Shown: piece by piece, positions 49,201 through 61,120 of the stretch
Position numbering within the stretch: position 1 is the stretch's first letter
How the letters are laid out: each line of letters opens with the position of its first letter
Source: Embiotoca jacksoni
Lineage: Eukaryota; Chordata; Actinopteri; Embiotocidae
Length of the DNA stretch: 64,000 nt
Direction of reading: 5' to 3'
Assembly (NCBI GenBank): GCA_022577435.1
Contig: JAKOON010000006.1
Coordinates: 12,904,501 to 12,968,500 of the forward strand
Position numbers and translations under genes: made by a program
The notes under the pieces: model-generated
Seen by the model: only the letters and a program-made list of their open reading frames with translations
What the model was told of the DNA's origin: nothing
The model's database searches: none

Positions 49201-50923
49201 GACAAAATGAGAATGGAAGTCTGGAGCCATCAGTTAACCTCCAGCACTTGAGGAGACAAACCTCAGCTGTAGTTAATGTAGACATGTTGGGGACCAACAA
49301 AAAGAGGCAGTGGACTTCAACAACACTAAGGGCATGATAGCTTGTTCAGAGAAATAAAGTGAATGCTACAGCGGGCTAATGAGCCATGAAAAGATGGAAC
49401 CCACTGGCACCAGCATCACTGCCAAAAAAAGAGGCAAGTAAATAAAGTGGGGGATAAAAAACAAACAAACAAAGACTATTCCAGCAGCTCCTGGCTCTTG
49501 AGGAAAATCAGGCAGCGCTCAGGTAGACTTGTTCTCTGTTTATCCAAGAACAACAGAGAAATGGGTCGAGGTGTGTTCCTCCAGGTGCATTGTGGGCATT
49601 GCCCATGGATGCGCTGTTTGATTTGCGCTCGGCCTTGCTGTTGTGCTTGTCTGTGAGCTCTTGACATGTGCATTGCCGCATGAATAATTGAGGCCTCGCA
49701 CGCAGTCAGGGTCCAGCAAGCACTGCTTGCTCTCTCTCCTTCGCTTTCCCTCAGTCCTCCTTTTGTTTCTCCCCCTCTCGCAACCTTCCCCAAGTCTCTT
49801 TGTCTGACTTTCCTTTCAACTGGACACAACAGCCGGTCCTTAACAGACATTATCTCCAAAACGTTGTGGCATTTAGTCAAATTACTGAGTCAAATTTTTA
49901 TTTGCCGCAGTCAATCATTACTTACTGCTTTTCTCCAGTTAATGACCTCATAATATCAACTCATATTCTCCTCAGATTTTACCCCACTGACCTGAGATAG
50001 GTTTATATAGATGAGAATTTGTTATACTTGTTGAGAATGAACAGATGAATTAAGTGCAACTGTAAAATCTCAGAAACATACGTGAAATACAGCACGGTTG
50101 ATTAAAAATGTATCAAAACAGTTCAATCAGGCCTCCATACGTCCCCATAAACTATGTCCTTGGTCTTGTTTAGTCCTTTTTCGGTTGCTTTGACTGACAC
50201 TTGCTTGGCAGGTACCCCCGTCGAGTCCATACCAGAGGTCTAAGCTGGAGTGCGAGATAAAGAAAACCCGCCATACCTGGGTCAGGCTGTTGATGAAGAC
50301 ATGCTAAATCAATGAGAAAAGACTGGAGGAGATGAGAATATATGAGTGGTCTGTCTCTCTGTATCTCCCTCCCACTCTCTTTCTCCCTCCCCTCACTTTC
50401 TGCTTCATACTCAGGCCAGTGCAGTTATCAGCCCCAGCAGATAAACAAGTCTGGCTGCCAGATATAACTCCAATATGTGAAACTCAATCATAACTCCGGA
50501 AACCTGGGAATATGAAAGGAGGAAAGAGGAAAATGAAAGCTGCCATGCCCACAGGGCAAAACCCAAGGTCCCTTTTGGCAAAATAAAGCTCCCTCTTTTC
50601 TATCACTTATTTATCTTAGAAAGTAAAAAAAAAAAAAAAATCACCATGCAGCAAAACCTTTTTTCTAACCTCCTCAAATTTTTTTGTGAACCTGTTCTCA
50701 CGAGTTTCTATAGTATATAGTGAAGTAGATGTGGTTGGTGTCTTCATTCTGGAGTTCAGGACACTGATAGCTGTAGGGTACACGTTTCAGAAGTCTTCTT
50801 CACTCTCCATCTTTTGCCAGTAGGATGTCTGTGATTTCCACTTGTCAGTGAAGGCCAGTCATGCAGAGGGGATGGGACCTGCGCATCAGAGGAAAAGAGA
50901 AAACTTAAAGGGAGTAAGAAAAA

Positions 50924-50930
<7 letters not shown>
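46261..50930. other. Intergenic, no gene recognised
   Basis: No exon is supported. The open frame 49068-49337 is hydrophilic, but it has no recognisable domain and no paired splice sites. A small hairpin (arms 47287-47296 and 47306-47315) is noted. Poly-A lies at about 50624-50640. Confidence 0.45.
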
Positions 50931-50931
<1 letters not shown>

Positions 50932-50993
<62 letters not shown>

Positions 50994-50998
50994 AGTAT

Positions 50999-51053
<55 letters not shown>

Positions 51054-51058
51054 AGTAT

Positions 51059-51135
<77 letters not shown>
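50932..51135. repeat. (TG)n array with an exact 60-bp higher-order repeat
   Basis: Positions 50941-51000 and 51001-51060 are identical 60-mers: about 23 TG units ending in TGGTGTGTGAGTATGG. They are followed by about 37 further TG units. The long Thr-His and Cys-Val frames are artefacts. Confidence 0.97.
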
Positions 51136-51136
<1 letters not shown>

Positions 51137-53185
51137 GAAGGGGGGACTTTCTTTGACTGGACTCACTCATGCTTTGACATTGACGGGCCTGGGAGAGTAG
51201 AATAGGACCAGCTACCCCAGAGGACCAGAAAGAGAGGGAGTGAAGGAGGGAGTAAGAGGAGGGGGTGAACTGCCAGAGGCTGCTCTCAGCTTTGAAGCAG
51301 GGACTAGAAAGGGCTGAGGGCACTGTTAGCCCCCTTGAAGTGGTTTCAGCACTTGTCACTCTTTTGGGCATCGCCTAGAGCTGTGGACAGCTCTGCTCTT
51401 TCAGGATGAGGTCCCACAATGGACTCTGCAGCACTGATGCTCACCTTGATGTAGTGACTTGGATCAATAGTCAGACCACTGAGCCACTGGCACCAGCATG
51501 TTGTGATGTTAAGAAGTAGCTGAAGTGCTTCTCGATGCCTGTGTGCCGGGCAAGTGAGAGGAAGTGGTTCCTGTCAAGAACATCTCAGCAACAAACTGCA
51601 GGCTACAAAGTAGTGGAAACCTGCAGTGGATCAAGCTATAAAAAGAAGTTTTATATAAAAGATGAAAAATGATAGAAAAATGGAAACAAAACAGGTGAAA
51701 ATAACGATATCGAATCAACTGCGCATATGAGAAAGGTATCACTTCTGTCTGCTTTATAGGGCCTTTCAGTGTGTTTCAGCTCAATGTTATGCTTTTATGG
51801 TACATTTTGGTTCACTCTTACTGCGCTTTTCAGAGTTACAAATGCCTGAAGGTAAAAGCTCTAAAACTACTGACTGCACACTACCTGCCCAGCACCAAAC
51901 ACAGTTAGTGACCTGCTGGGGAACATAGCGGAGCATTTAAGATAAAGAGCCAGATATTTTAGCAATGCCAAAGCTTGTGGTAGTTCACTAGAGGATAACA
52001 TGTCAGTCTCACGTTTTGCATGTCTTGGTGTGAAAAGTACAAACATATATGACCAACCTGAATGAGGTCAAAGAAGGAGGTCATGTGACAAAGTACAAAG
52101 AATGGATGGATGGTTGGCTGGATGGAAAATGTTTTGGACTTTCACCTGAGAGCCTTGTGTTCAAGTCTGTGAGAAAGCATTAACTCATATAACATAATGT
52201 ATTTAGCTTACGTAATATAAATGGCATATGTACTGTTACTTACAGTATGTAACCCCAACCAAGAAGTTTTTGTCTGTCCTCTTTTGTTAACCTTAACCAC
52301 ATGGCTTTTGCAGCCTAAACCTAATGTTCTTCACTTTTCACGAGTAGTCAAGGTAAAACGTGACACTGATCCTCTAGTGGACTGATGGGCATATTATACC
52401 TGTGGGGTTGATTCTTGGATATTTCCCGTGGAGTTTGTGGAGACCAAAAAATACAGACAGTGTAAAAGGAGAGTGAATTTTTATACCTACATATGAATTA
52501 CAGGTATAACACGTGACAGCTAGGATTCACTGTCACGTTTCTATGTAAACATGTGAAGATATATGAAAAAAGGAAAAGCAATGTAAAAGGCAATTCGTTT
52601 AAACACAAATGACATAAAGAACAAACTACATCTAAGAAACAAACTGCATGGATTAACATAAATGGACAAATGGCGACAATGAGTGGCCTTAAGAGTTCCC
52701 TGTACTGTGTTAGAAGATCACTTGTGGCAGTACATTACTGAAATGTATATAAATCCAAAGAAGAAAATCCTGGTCAAAAGATTGACACACAGATAAACAA
52801 TGTGTTATTAAGATTTGAAAGGTGTCCGCTCCTCTGTGTTAACCATAATGCTTTTCTTTCTGTGTTGGTTTGCAAATATTTTAATCAGCAAAATCATAAT
52901 TCAAAAGATGTATTTTTAATTAATCAGTAAACATTTCTCAGATACAGCAAGACATATTTCCCATTTATGAGGGACAGTCTTATAAATCGTATATTCCTTG
53001 CTATAAAGACCTCTTTCTTTGCTTTAGTAACCCAGCTCAATAAATTGCCTGAAATACTCGGGCTCCCAAAGTACCCACTAAGTACTATTAGTATTTACTG
53101 CCTGTGTTTCCTCCGGCCCCTCTTTTGGCCTCTCCTCTCCCCAAAGATAGATTACATCCAAGACAGCCTATGACCGATGGATAGG
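51136..53185. other. Intergenic; possible repeat at 52180-52410
   Basis: The segment 52180-52410 appears to be an old relative of 37480-37690. The rest is AT-rich and unassigned. Confidence 0.4.
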
Positions 53186-53560
53186 GGGCACAATGCCTGA
53201 GCCTTTGGAGAAATATGTGCTTATGAAATCATAAATATTATCTCAAACACTAATTAGCATTAAGAGCACTGGTGATTTTATTTATCAACTTTAGCCACAA
53301 TTAATAACCACAGCCTTGAGAAGAGCATGAGGCAGATAGGCAGGACATGTTTGCCGCGTCAAGGCCGTAAACCCATAACACACAGACTGATTGAGGCAGC
53401 CCCACTGGGGGAATAAGTAATTGCGCCTGAGAAATTTTAATTGCCCTGAATTGCATTCTAAATTACACCACCTTGTTTTCAGGCAGAAGTAACACGGCTA
53501 AAGGGCTCGGATAATAGTAAAGTGTCGTGGGTCCTGTAATGGGTTGCTAAACACCATACT
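53186..53560. promoter_or_regulatory. Candidate conserved non-coding element, TAAT-rich
   Basis: Non-repetitive sequence with clustered homeodomain-type cores: CTAATTAGCATTAAG, CAATTAATAACC, AGTAATTGCGCC, TTTTAATTGCCC and AAATTACACC. These are embedded in moderately GC sequence with CpGs retained, between AT-rich flanks. There is no coherent open frame. It reads like a developmental enhancer, but conservation cannot be tested here. Confidence 0.35.
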
Positions 53561-54289
53561 ACCTTGATTTTCTTTTTTTTTTAAGTTCTTTTTTTTTTTT
53601 TTAACTGATTTTACACTGTGCTTTTTCAAAGGGTTCAGAGGTGGAGGGTTCAATGTTGTGGCCTGGAATTCTCCTGCTAATATTTAGTGTGTAATATTGT
53701 TAAGTTTACCAAATAGGTCAACATTGGGAGAAATTCTCATGTCTGTTTGCGAAGCTAAGCCTGTTGGCTCATTTGTTTAATTAGGTGTTAAAACAATGAC
53801 CTCGTCTTTGTGCTACGCTAACTTGCAGCTAACTTTTGTTTCAGATTTAACAGATAATTTACCAAGGGAAAATCCCAAAATGTATGCCACTTTAAATGAC
53901 AAAATACACCATTAGTTCTGCTCGCTACACACACATATTTGGATGTGATACTTCTGTCAACCAAACAACATTGCTATTTAGATAATAAAACAGTTGAACT
54001 TTACAGTGGTTTGGGTTTAGTTAAGTTTAGCCACAAAATATTTTTTGTAAGGCAAGTGGTTAAAGAACCATTTGAATGACCCCCCCCCCCAAAAAAAAAT
54101 AAAAATAAAAATAATAAATAAAAAAAAAGACAGAAACTCAAATTCAGGACAGATATAAGAGTGGTATCCATACTCTCCTCTCACTCCATAAAATGCAAGT
54201 AAGTCAATCTTCAAATTGTCAGACTATAACCTGTTAAATTACTACTCCCATGTATAAGATCTTTAACAGTCTGACACATGCAGTGGGAA

Positions 54290-54620
54290 ACATATTTGGA
54301 TGAAGGAGAGAAGCTGCAGGGGATGAGTTAAGCACAGGTCGAGGAGGAAGGGGCTGAGATATCCAGGGGATACGGGGCTGCTGGTGGTGGGGCGAGCGGT
54401 CTCATTGCTAATTATCTTTATTGTGCTTCCCTGGCAGTTTTTCTGTGCAGGGCCTGTCGCTGGCTCTTGTGTGGGAAGCTCTCCAGAGCCCTCCTCAGTG
54501 GCCCCTGGCTAATAACTGCTGAAGGAATCACTACGAGGTCACACGGCTTGGCTCTGTTGTGTTTTAATCCCTGTTGGATTCATAGCACAGCCAGGAATTT
54601 GTGAACAAGGACTGCTTCTA
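54290..54620. promoter_or_regulatory. Candidate conserved non-coding element
   Basis: GC-richer block containing TTGCTAATTATCTTTATTGTGC and GGCTAATAACTGCTGAAGG, without repeats or open frames. It is inferred from contrast with the flanks. Confidence 0.25.
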
Positions 54621-57540
54621 CCATTGTGCTTCACGCTTGACCAGCAGTAATTTGTAGGTCACAGGCTTTTTGGGAGTTTGTGGAGGATTACACTGGCAGA
54701 CGGACACCCAAAATGTGCACTCCAGTTATACCATGGGCCAGTAGAAGTCCTGCCTGAGAGCAAAGCATGAAGTCTTGGTTGTCAGCCCCTAAAGGTGAGC
54801 CTCTGCCTCACCTACCTTACCCGCCAAACCTCCTACTCTCAAGCTCACTGTGGGGGGCTTACACGAGCCCCCTGCCTTAAAAAGTGAAGTGACCACTGGG
54901 CAAAAACAAAAAGCCTCTGACAGCTCTTCTGCTGTAGGATTCGATAGCTAGATGTTGTTTTTCTTTGCAATCCATGACAAGCACCGTGTTGAATTACCTT
55001 TCATTCAAATGCTAACATGCAGCCTCTTTGTCCGGCACTCACAGTGGAGTACTCTGGGAGATTTTTGATGATTTATATTTCCCTGAGATCTCCCAACCCT
55101 GTTTTGACCCTGTGGTTGTTGCTGGGGTTTGCATCACCTCCAAATATTTGTGTGAAATTCATCCGGGGAAACCTATCAGATGGATGAAGATTGGACTGAT
55201 GTGTTTGCAGAAAATCAGTAAACAACATTAATTTCATATGAATTTAATAAGAAAGTAGGAAGTGCCAATTCTCACATGGGCTTTTTTCTTTTAAAGTGAT
55301 ACTCCTATCAAGCTGATAAACTTTTTGAGGTAAAAGTAAGATATTAATTAAAGATTAAACTGATGATTCAAAGTCATTCACCAGGAAGGACTCCTCCATG
55401 CTTCATCTTTTTTTTCAGAAAAAAAAAAATATGAAAGATGTACCGAACAATTTGTCACTCTTTAGATTTTAAGAGACCTTATTCAGGTTACGTGCAGCGC
55501 TGTAATGTGTTGAAAGGGGAGCTATCCTGCCAAGTCCGCAGCAGAGACCTCTGTACTGTACACTTCTACAAGATTAACACAAGAGCCAGTTGATCTTTGT
55601 CGCTTCGGGGGAAAACAGGCACCACAAGTAAAGGCAGATATAGTTTGAAAGCACCCTGAGATCATACACTGTCTTTAACATCAAAAAAAGTGTCTGAATG
55701 GATATTCTTAATGGGTTTAACTTGGATGAATTATTTAAATCTTTCCCCCAATGCCTCTCTCTGGCAAGTGAATCCACAACACACAAATGGTCGTGGCTAA
55801 ATGCTATCACTCTTCTGAATCTTTATCAGTCAGTTTTTCAGTGCAACCTGTCTTCTGAAAAGTTGATCCAAATTTTCTATTACTAATTGGACTATTGAGA
55901 GTCAATAGAAATCCAGAATGTTGCAAGACCACTTTCTTCACTGTACTCTGATATTAAATGTAAATGATGTCTTAAATCAAAATAGCACTCCACTTGATGG
56001 TATGATGTGACATTGGGAATATTTCAAAGTCGGTCTAAAAACACATTCAGTGTTTGAATTTTAATGTGTGGAGACAATATCTCAAAACTTTCCAGTTTAC
56101 ACTGGTGGTTATGAGCCACCAGTGTAAAAGATACTGCAGTTATATGAATGCATGTGTCCTCATCTCACTGATAAGGGTTATATTTTATTCCCTTTATCGC
56201 TCAACATCACACAGTACATATCACATGCTAAGAATCTGGGCTCAAATTATTACATCATTAATATTTTCATCTGCTGGCTGGCACATTCAATTTGAAGCCG
56301 ATAACTTTGCGAAAATGATGAAGAATCAGCAAAGAATTGGTCTCAGAAATGTGCAACACACGCGCCCGCTGTGAACTGTCAAATCATCCAGATCACTTGA
56401 CTTTTTGAAGATCCGTGCCACATGCGGTCTGCTTTACGAGGCCAGTAAAGAGGGAGATCTGCTGAAGCTCAGTGGGGCACCCACTTTGATACCCAACCTA
56501 ACATGGCTTACTGTGACAACACGTCACAGGGGGTCTGTGTGAAGTTAATCTCCAATAAGGCATGAAACCCTTCTGATGAAGCAGCTGACTGCCACATTGA
56601 TCTTTAAAGAACTGCTTTAATATTGACTGTTTATGATGATGTCCTGAGATGGTTGAAGTAGAAACGTTAATGAGGGACCCCCCACTCTTGGATCTGTTCT
56701 CATTCACTGTCTGAGATACTGCAGGTATTCTATGAGATGCTTTGATTAATTGATTTATTTACTGCATGAGAAATAAAACCTAGTGTAAAATTTCTGAGAA
56801 GGTATTTCTAAATATTATAAATAGCCTAATAAGCATAACAGCTGGGATAGGCTCTGGCCCCCATTGACACCACAGGATAAAGATTGCATTATTGGATATG
56901 CAATAAAAAGCCATAAGCAATTTCACAAAATTGATTTATTGAATGGTTGTTGGCCATTTATTGTTTTAAGACTCATAAAAGTTGCTGTTAAGTGTTGGTT
57001 AAAATGATAATTGGAATTTTTTTAAAAATAAAACAGACTTTCTCTCGCTCCCTTTCCCCCTCAGCCCAACCTTGAGGCCTGATTCTGTTGAATATTTCCT
57101 TTAAAGAGTTTTTCCTTCCAGCAGTCACTCGTGCGAATTGTTGAATTGTTGCATTCCTCTCTATAATGCAGTGAAGCTCTGTTGTAAGGACATTGCCATG
57201 TTAAGTGTCTTGAGATGACTTTTGTTGTGATTTGGCGCAAAAACCAATAGAAAATAACTGAAATAACAAACTGGATTATTGGATTATCTTCACAATCTTA
57301 AGGGTTGTATTTTGTCTGTATTTATTCACATTATTGTTTTTTCAATAATGGCATATTTATCCATTCCTTTACACTTTCTATCTCCAACCCATTGTCCGCA
57401 TGCAATAAAAAGTTGTGTAGCAAGGCACACTTTCACTTAATAGAAAAGAAGGTCACTGTCACTAAGCAGTAATGTTCACACTAAAGTGACAAAAAACTAA
57501 ATTCACCCGATTTCAAGAGAGAGGAAGGATCATACACACC
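54621..57540. other. Intergenic, no gene recognised
   Basis: No supported exon. A 13-bp inverted repeat lies at 56096-56128. Open frames such as 55698-55886 and 56054-56374 show no domain. Confidence 0.45.
56096..56128. repeat. 13-bp perfect inverted repeat, 7-nt loop
   Basis: TTTACACTGGTGG (56096-56108) pairs with CCACCAGTGTAAA (56116-56128) around TTATGAG. Confidence 0.9.
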
Positions 57541-57822
57541 TGACGCAGTAGGTGGCGGTATGCACTCTTAAAGCAGGTTTATGACCTGCCAATTGCTGCA
57601 GCAGAAGAAGTGAGACAGGTGATTGCCCGTCCACCGTCATGTTCCATCCGATCGTTTTTTTGGGGGGACTCCCTTGATGTGCTGAAAACAAAAAACATGT
57701 ACCTGGAGCTGAGTGTGCTCATAAACAGGAGGGAGCATTGGAGGAAGCTCGGAAAGGTGGAGACAGCTTTGGACTCGGTGGTGCCACAGACTGGGCCGGA
57801 TATCTGCTGGACAGGTGAGTAG
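57541..57822 (+). other. Fish promoter-type repeat motif followed by an orphan exon-like segment
   Basis: Positions 57541-57610 (CGCAGTAGGTGGCGGTATGCAC, a GCAGGT-TTATG-ACCTGC hairpin, then GCAGAAGAAG) resemble a short motif that, from memory, recurs near 5' ends of many teleost genes. An open frame follows with ATG at 57697 (MYLELSVLINRREHWRKLGK onward) up to a CAG/GTGAGT donor at 57815. I recognise no family. Joining to an acceptor at 61831 adds about 17 codons before a stop. Confidence 0.25.
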
Positions 57823-60045
57823 ATGTAATGCAACAGTAAATACTGGCAAAATAATAAAGCTAACATGAGCCTCCAGAAGCATTTACTAACATACTACGTG
57901 GACAAATTCTTTTTGTACTAGAATTGTGGCTCCATTAAAAGTTTGCAGTTTCCCCTCCTATAATAAGGCCAAGGTGCAGCACCCAAGGCATTGTGGATGC
58001 CACTTAAGACAAATGAATGTTGAAATCATTGTGGAGAGCATTACAACTAACTAAATGACTTCTCCCAGATCTAATGGTTGTATTTGCTCCACAGTGGATT
58101 TCTTTAGCAAGTTTTGTTGTTAAGCTTTGTGAGTGTTGTTTATTTATCTGCTCTAGTTTTTCCATATTTTGTAAAATCTTGCATAGATATTATAAAATAA
58201 TGGTAAAAAATGATGTGAAATTGCACATTTTTAACTAAAAAACATCACATTATATTACATCCCTTAAATCCCCATTAAATACGTGCACCTAAATCATCCA
58301 TAAACTCTGTTTTGTCTGTTTTGTACTCGGTTAAGAATAAATAGTCCCACTATAATATTTTAACTGTAAGCAGGAGGGCCTCTTATCTCTGAATAGCTGA
58401 TGTACTATCGCTGGTAGTGGTGTAGTTTTCTCAGGTTAAATGTTTGAGTGTAAGCCCACTCCTTGTCTGCATATCAATCCTCAGTTAAAGAGTAGGAATG
58501 TTTTAGTTTCAGGGTTGCAGAATAATTGTCAGCCTTTACACCTCCAAAAACTAAATAAAACTCCTGTACTTCTGTACATGTTTGAGATACTTGTTCTTGA
58601 GTATAACCATTTGGTGCTACTTTCTACTTTCACTCCACTACATTTCAGTGGGAAGTCTTTTACTTTCTAGTCTACTAAATTTATTTAACAGCTTGAGTTA
58701 TTTTCAGATGAAGATTTGACACAATGGCTAATACAACAAGCTTTTATGATTTTACACATTGTTAACGAGTAAATTGGTCTCCACGCTTTTACATTGCTGT
58801 ATTGATATATAAATTTAGGTAAATGACCTAAATACTTCTTCCACTACTGTTTTGACATCAAGTATTAAGCAGGCTATATGTGAAGAATTATTACAAAAAG
58901 CTTGCAAGTTAGATTTGAGGGGCTGCAAGAAGACTTGTAAGATAAGAAATGTCATTTATCTTTTCTAACTTTTGAGTGGCCCTTTTTTTTTTTACTTTGA
59001 AATTCTGAATAATACTAGAGATGCAAATAGCAGTCAGTTTCATTATTTGTTAATATGTCAATTATTTTGTTGGCTATCAATTTAGCTGTTTGTTTTAAAA
59101 AAATGTTGACCAAAGCCCAAGCTGCAGCCAAAAGGGTCTTGTTTTATTCCACCAGTCCACAACCAAAAGATATTCACATTATTATTATGGAGGACTTAAG
59201 GAACCAGAAAAAAATGCACGTTTAAGAAGCTGAAATCAAATAATTTTAGCGTTTTTAAAAAGAATAAAAAAGTACTCAAAGATTAATTAATTGTCACAAT
59301 CGTGGGTGATTAATTTTCTGTCAATCAGCTAACCGATTAATCAAATAATCATTGCAGATTTAATTACTACCTCTACAGGCCTCACACAATATTTCAAATG
59401 AAACAGTGTGAGAAGGCTGCACTGCTCACATCACAGACTTGCACACTAATAGTGACGAAGGGCTGCAAACAGAGAGTAGTTTACTTTAAAGGTAAAAAGC
59501 TTTGCAACCGCTGAGCTACAACATTGGGACTGAATCAGCTGCTGATTAAAATGTTTCTTACTTTCTTTTTAAACTTTGTTCACTTTTCAGGAAAGGCAAC
59601 AAATTATAATGTAAATAATAACCTGAAGGATGGCTGGACTCCATTTAGCCGAGACAGTTCTAGTATTCTGGTCTTATGCATGCTGGTTCAATAAGTACAT
59701 TAAAAGGAGAGCCATTGTTCATTTTATCAGTTACACCTTGTCTGCTCTTTCTGCTATTTTAAGTCTCTTTTCAGGACAATTAACCTTTTAGCCACTTAAG
59801 ATTATACCTCAATGGCCATGGCTTGTAAACTCAAATAAATCTTACCATGTCTACAAGTATCGCTAAATATGACTAATGCTGAATTTGTTGTAGAAAACGT
59901 TCGGCATTTGATCCTTTCTTTCTTGAGATTTTTTTTTTTCTAAACTACAGGGAGAACAAAGAAAACTCTCTCGTTTGCATGACAATTTCTTTTATATCCA
60001 GCTGAAACAACGACCAAATAGACAGTAAATGCTACTGATCTTCCT
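57823..60045. other. Intergenic; degenerate dispersed repeat at 58545-58860
   Basis: The segment 58545-58860 reads CTACTTTCTACTTTCACTCCACTACATTTCAG, then ACTTTCTAGTCTACTAAATTTATTTAACAGC and ACTTCTTCCACTAC. From memory this is the typical body of a common teleost repeat. The rest is AT-rich and unassigned. Confidence 0.45.
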
Positions 60046-60459
60046 GTCAGAGCCTGCCATTTCATATGTAACAGATCAAATTATGAGAGACCTTGCAGTG
60101 CAGTGCCGGGGCTCAGCACGGGATTAGGGGGCAACTATCTCAAGGCTGTGCTTCTCAGATAACCGCACCTAAAGCAACCTTTTCTTGAACACACAATTAC
60201 CCGTCCGCTCCCTCCCCCCAAACCCCTCCACCACATCCCTTTTGAATTTCATCAGGGGCTTAATTAGTATACAAATAAAACTTCCCTTATCTCCCTCTTG
60301 CTCTAATTGGCCTGTCTTTAGTTATGCCTGGTGAGTGTGTGAGAGAGCTGGGGCCCCTGTAATTAGGGTGACCGTGTTCACCTTTCCTCTCAGACACACG
60401 GGTACTCAGGCAGCCCATGGGGACGGAGGGGCTCTGCATTGTGCTGTACGCTCACATGG

Positions 60460-60502
<43 letters not shown>

Positions 60503-60525
60503 CGTGTGTGTGTGTGCGTGCGTGT

Positions 60526-60565
<40 letters not shown>

Positions 60566-61120
60566 TATGGGGGTGTTGGGGAGGTGTGCTCAGGATTATT
60601 GCTCTGCAATCATTCTTGGACCATCCCAACGGCGTTCTCATGAGCCTTGGAGGGCTTTGGGTGCTGCTGGTTCCCACTGAATGGAAGGGGCATCTTACTT
60701 TTTTCATTCTCTCCTCTCTCAACCCCCCTCCACAACTAAAGTGTTTATTGATTATCTTGGCCCGTTCTTCAACAACTTAATATTGGGTGACAGTGCACTG
60801 TGTTCTCACTGTAATTAGAGTTCAGCTCCGAGGTGGGGGTGCGGGGTTGTGGGGGGGCAATTAGAACCCTTTGTTATTAAACTTGATTCATCTTCCTGCT
60901 GCACAGCTCAGCCCCGCTCTGCTCTGGTCTCCGCTACTCTCAGATGCTTACCAAGGGTGTCGGGCCATCCAGTCTCTTGAAATCAGCTGACCTGCAAATT
61001 ATCATATTTGCTGCTAGACTCCCCCTTCATCCCCCCTCCGACCCCCCACCCGAACCCTTCCTCCCAGGTCTGCTCCCCTCATGATGCCAATAACGCGCAG
61101 TAATAACTGTAAAGATCCCC
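60046..61120. promoter_or_regulatory. Candidate conserved non-coding block flanking a GT array
   Basis: Sequence on both sides of the GT tract is GC-richer, with many TAAT cores (CACAATTACCCG, CTTAATTAGTATAC, CTCTAATTGGCC, TGTAATTAGGGTG, TGTAATTAGAG, GCAATTAGAACC). There is no coherent open frame. TGTAATTAG occurs twice about 450 bp apart. The composition suggests an enhancer cluster. This is inference. Confidence 0.3.
60462..60562. repeat. (TG)n with CG interruptions
   Basis: Alternating TG/CG tract with one TTTAG break; low complexity. Confidence 0.95.

Noticed and set aside
49068..49337. 89-codon hydrophilic plus-strand open frame
   Set aside because: No domain or family is recognised. 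It has no convincing acceptor/donor pair, and the start lies in a poly-A-rich stretch.
50756..51371. Long Thr-His / Cys-Val open frames (also at 32.3-32.9, 42.1, 60.4 and 63.5 kb)
   Set aside because: They are translations of GT/CA microsatellites with no stop codons by composition.
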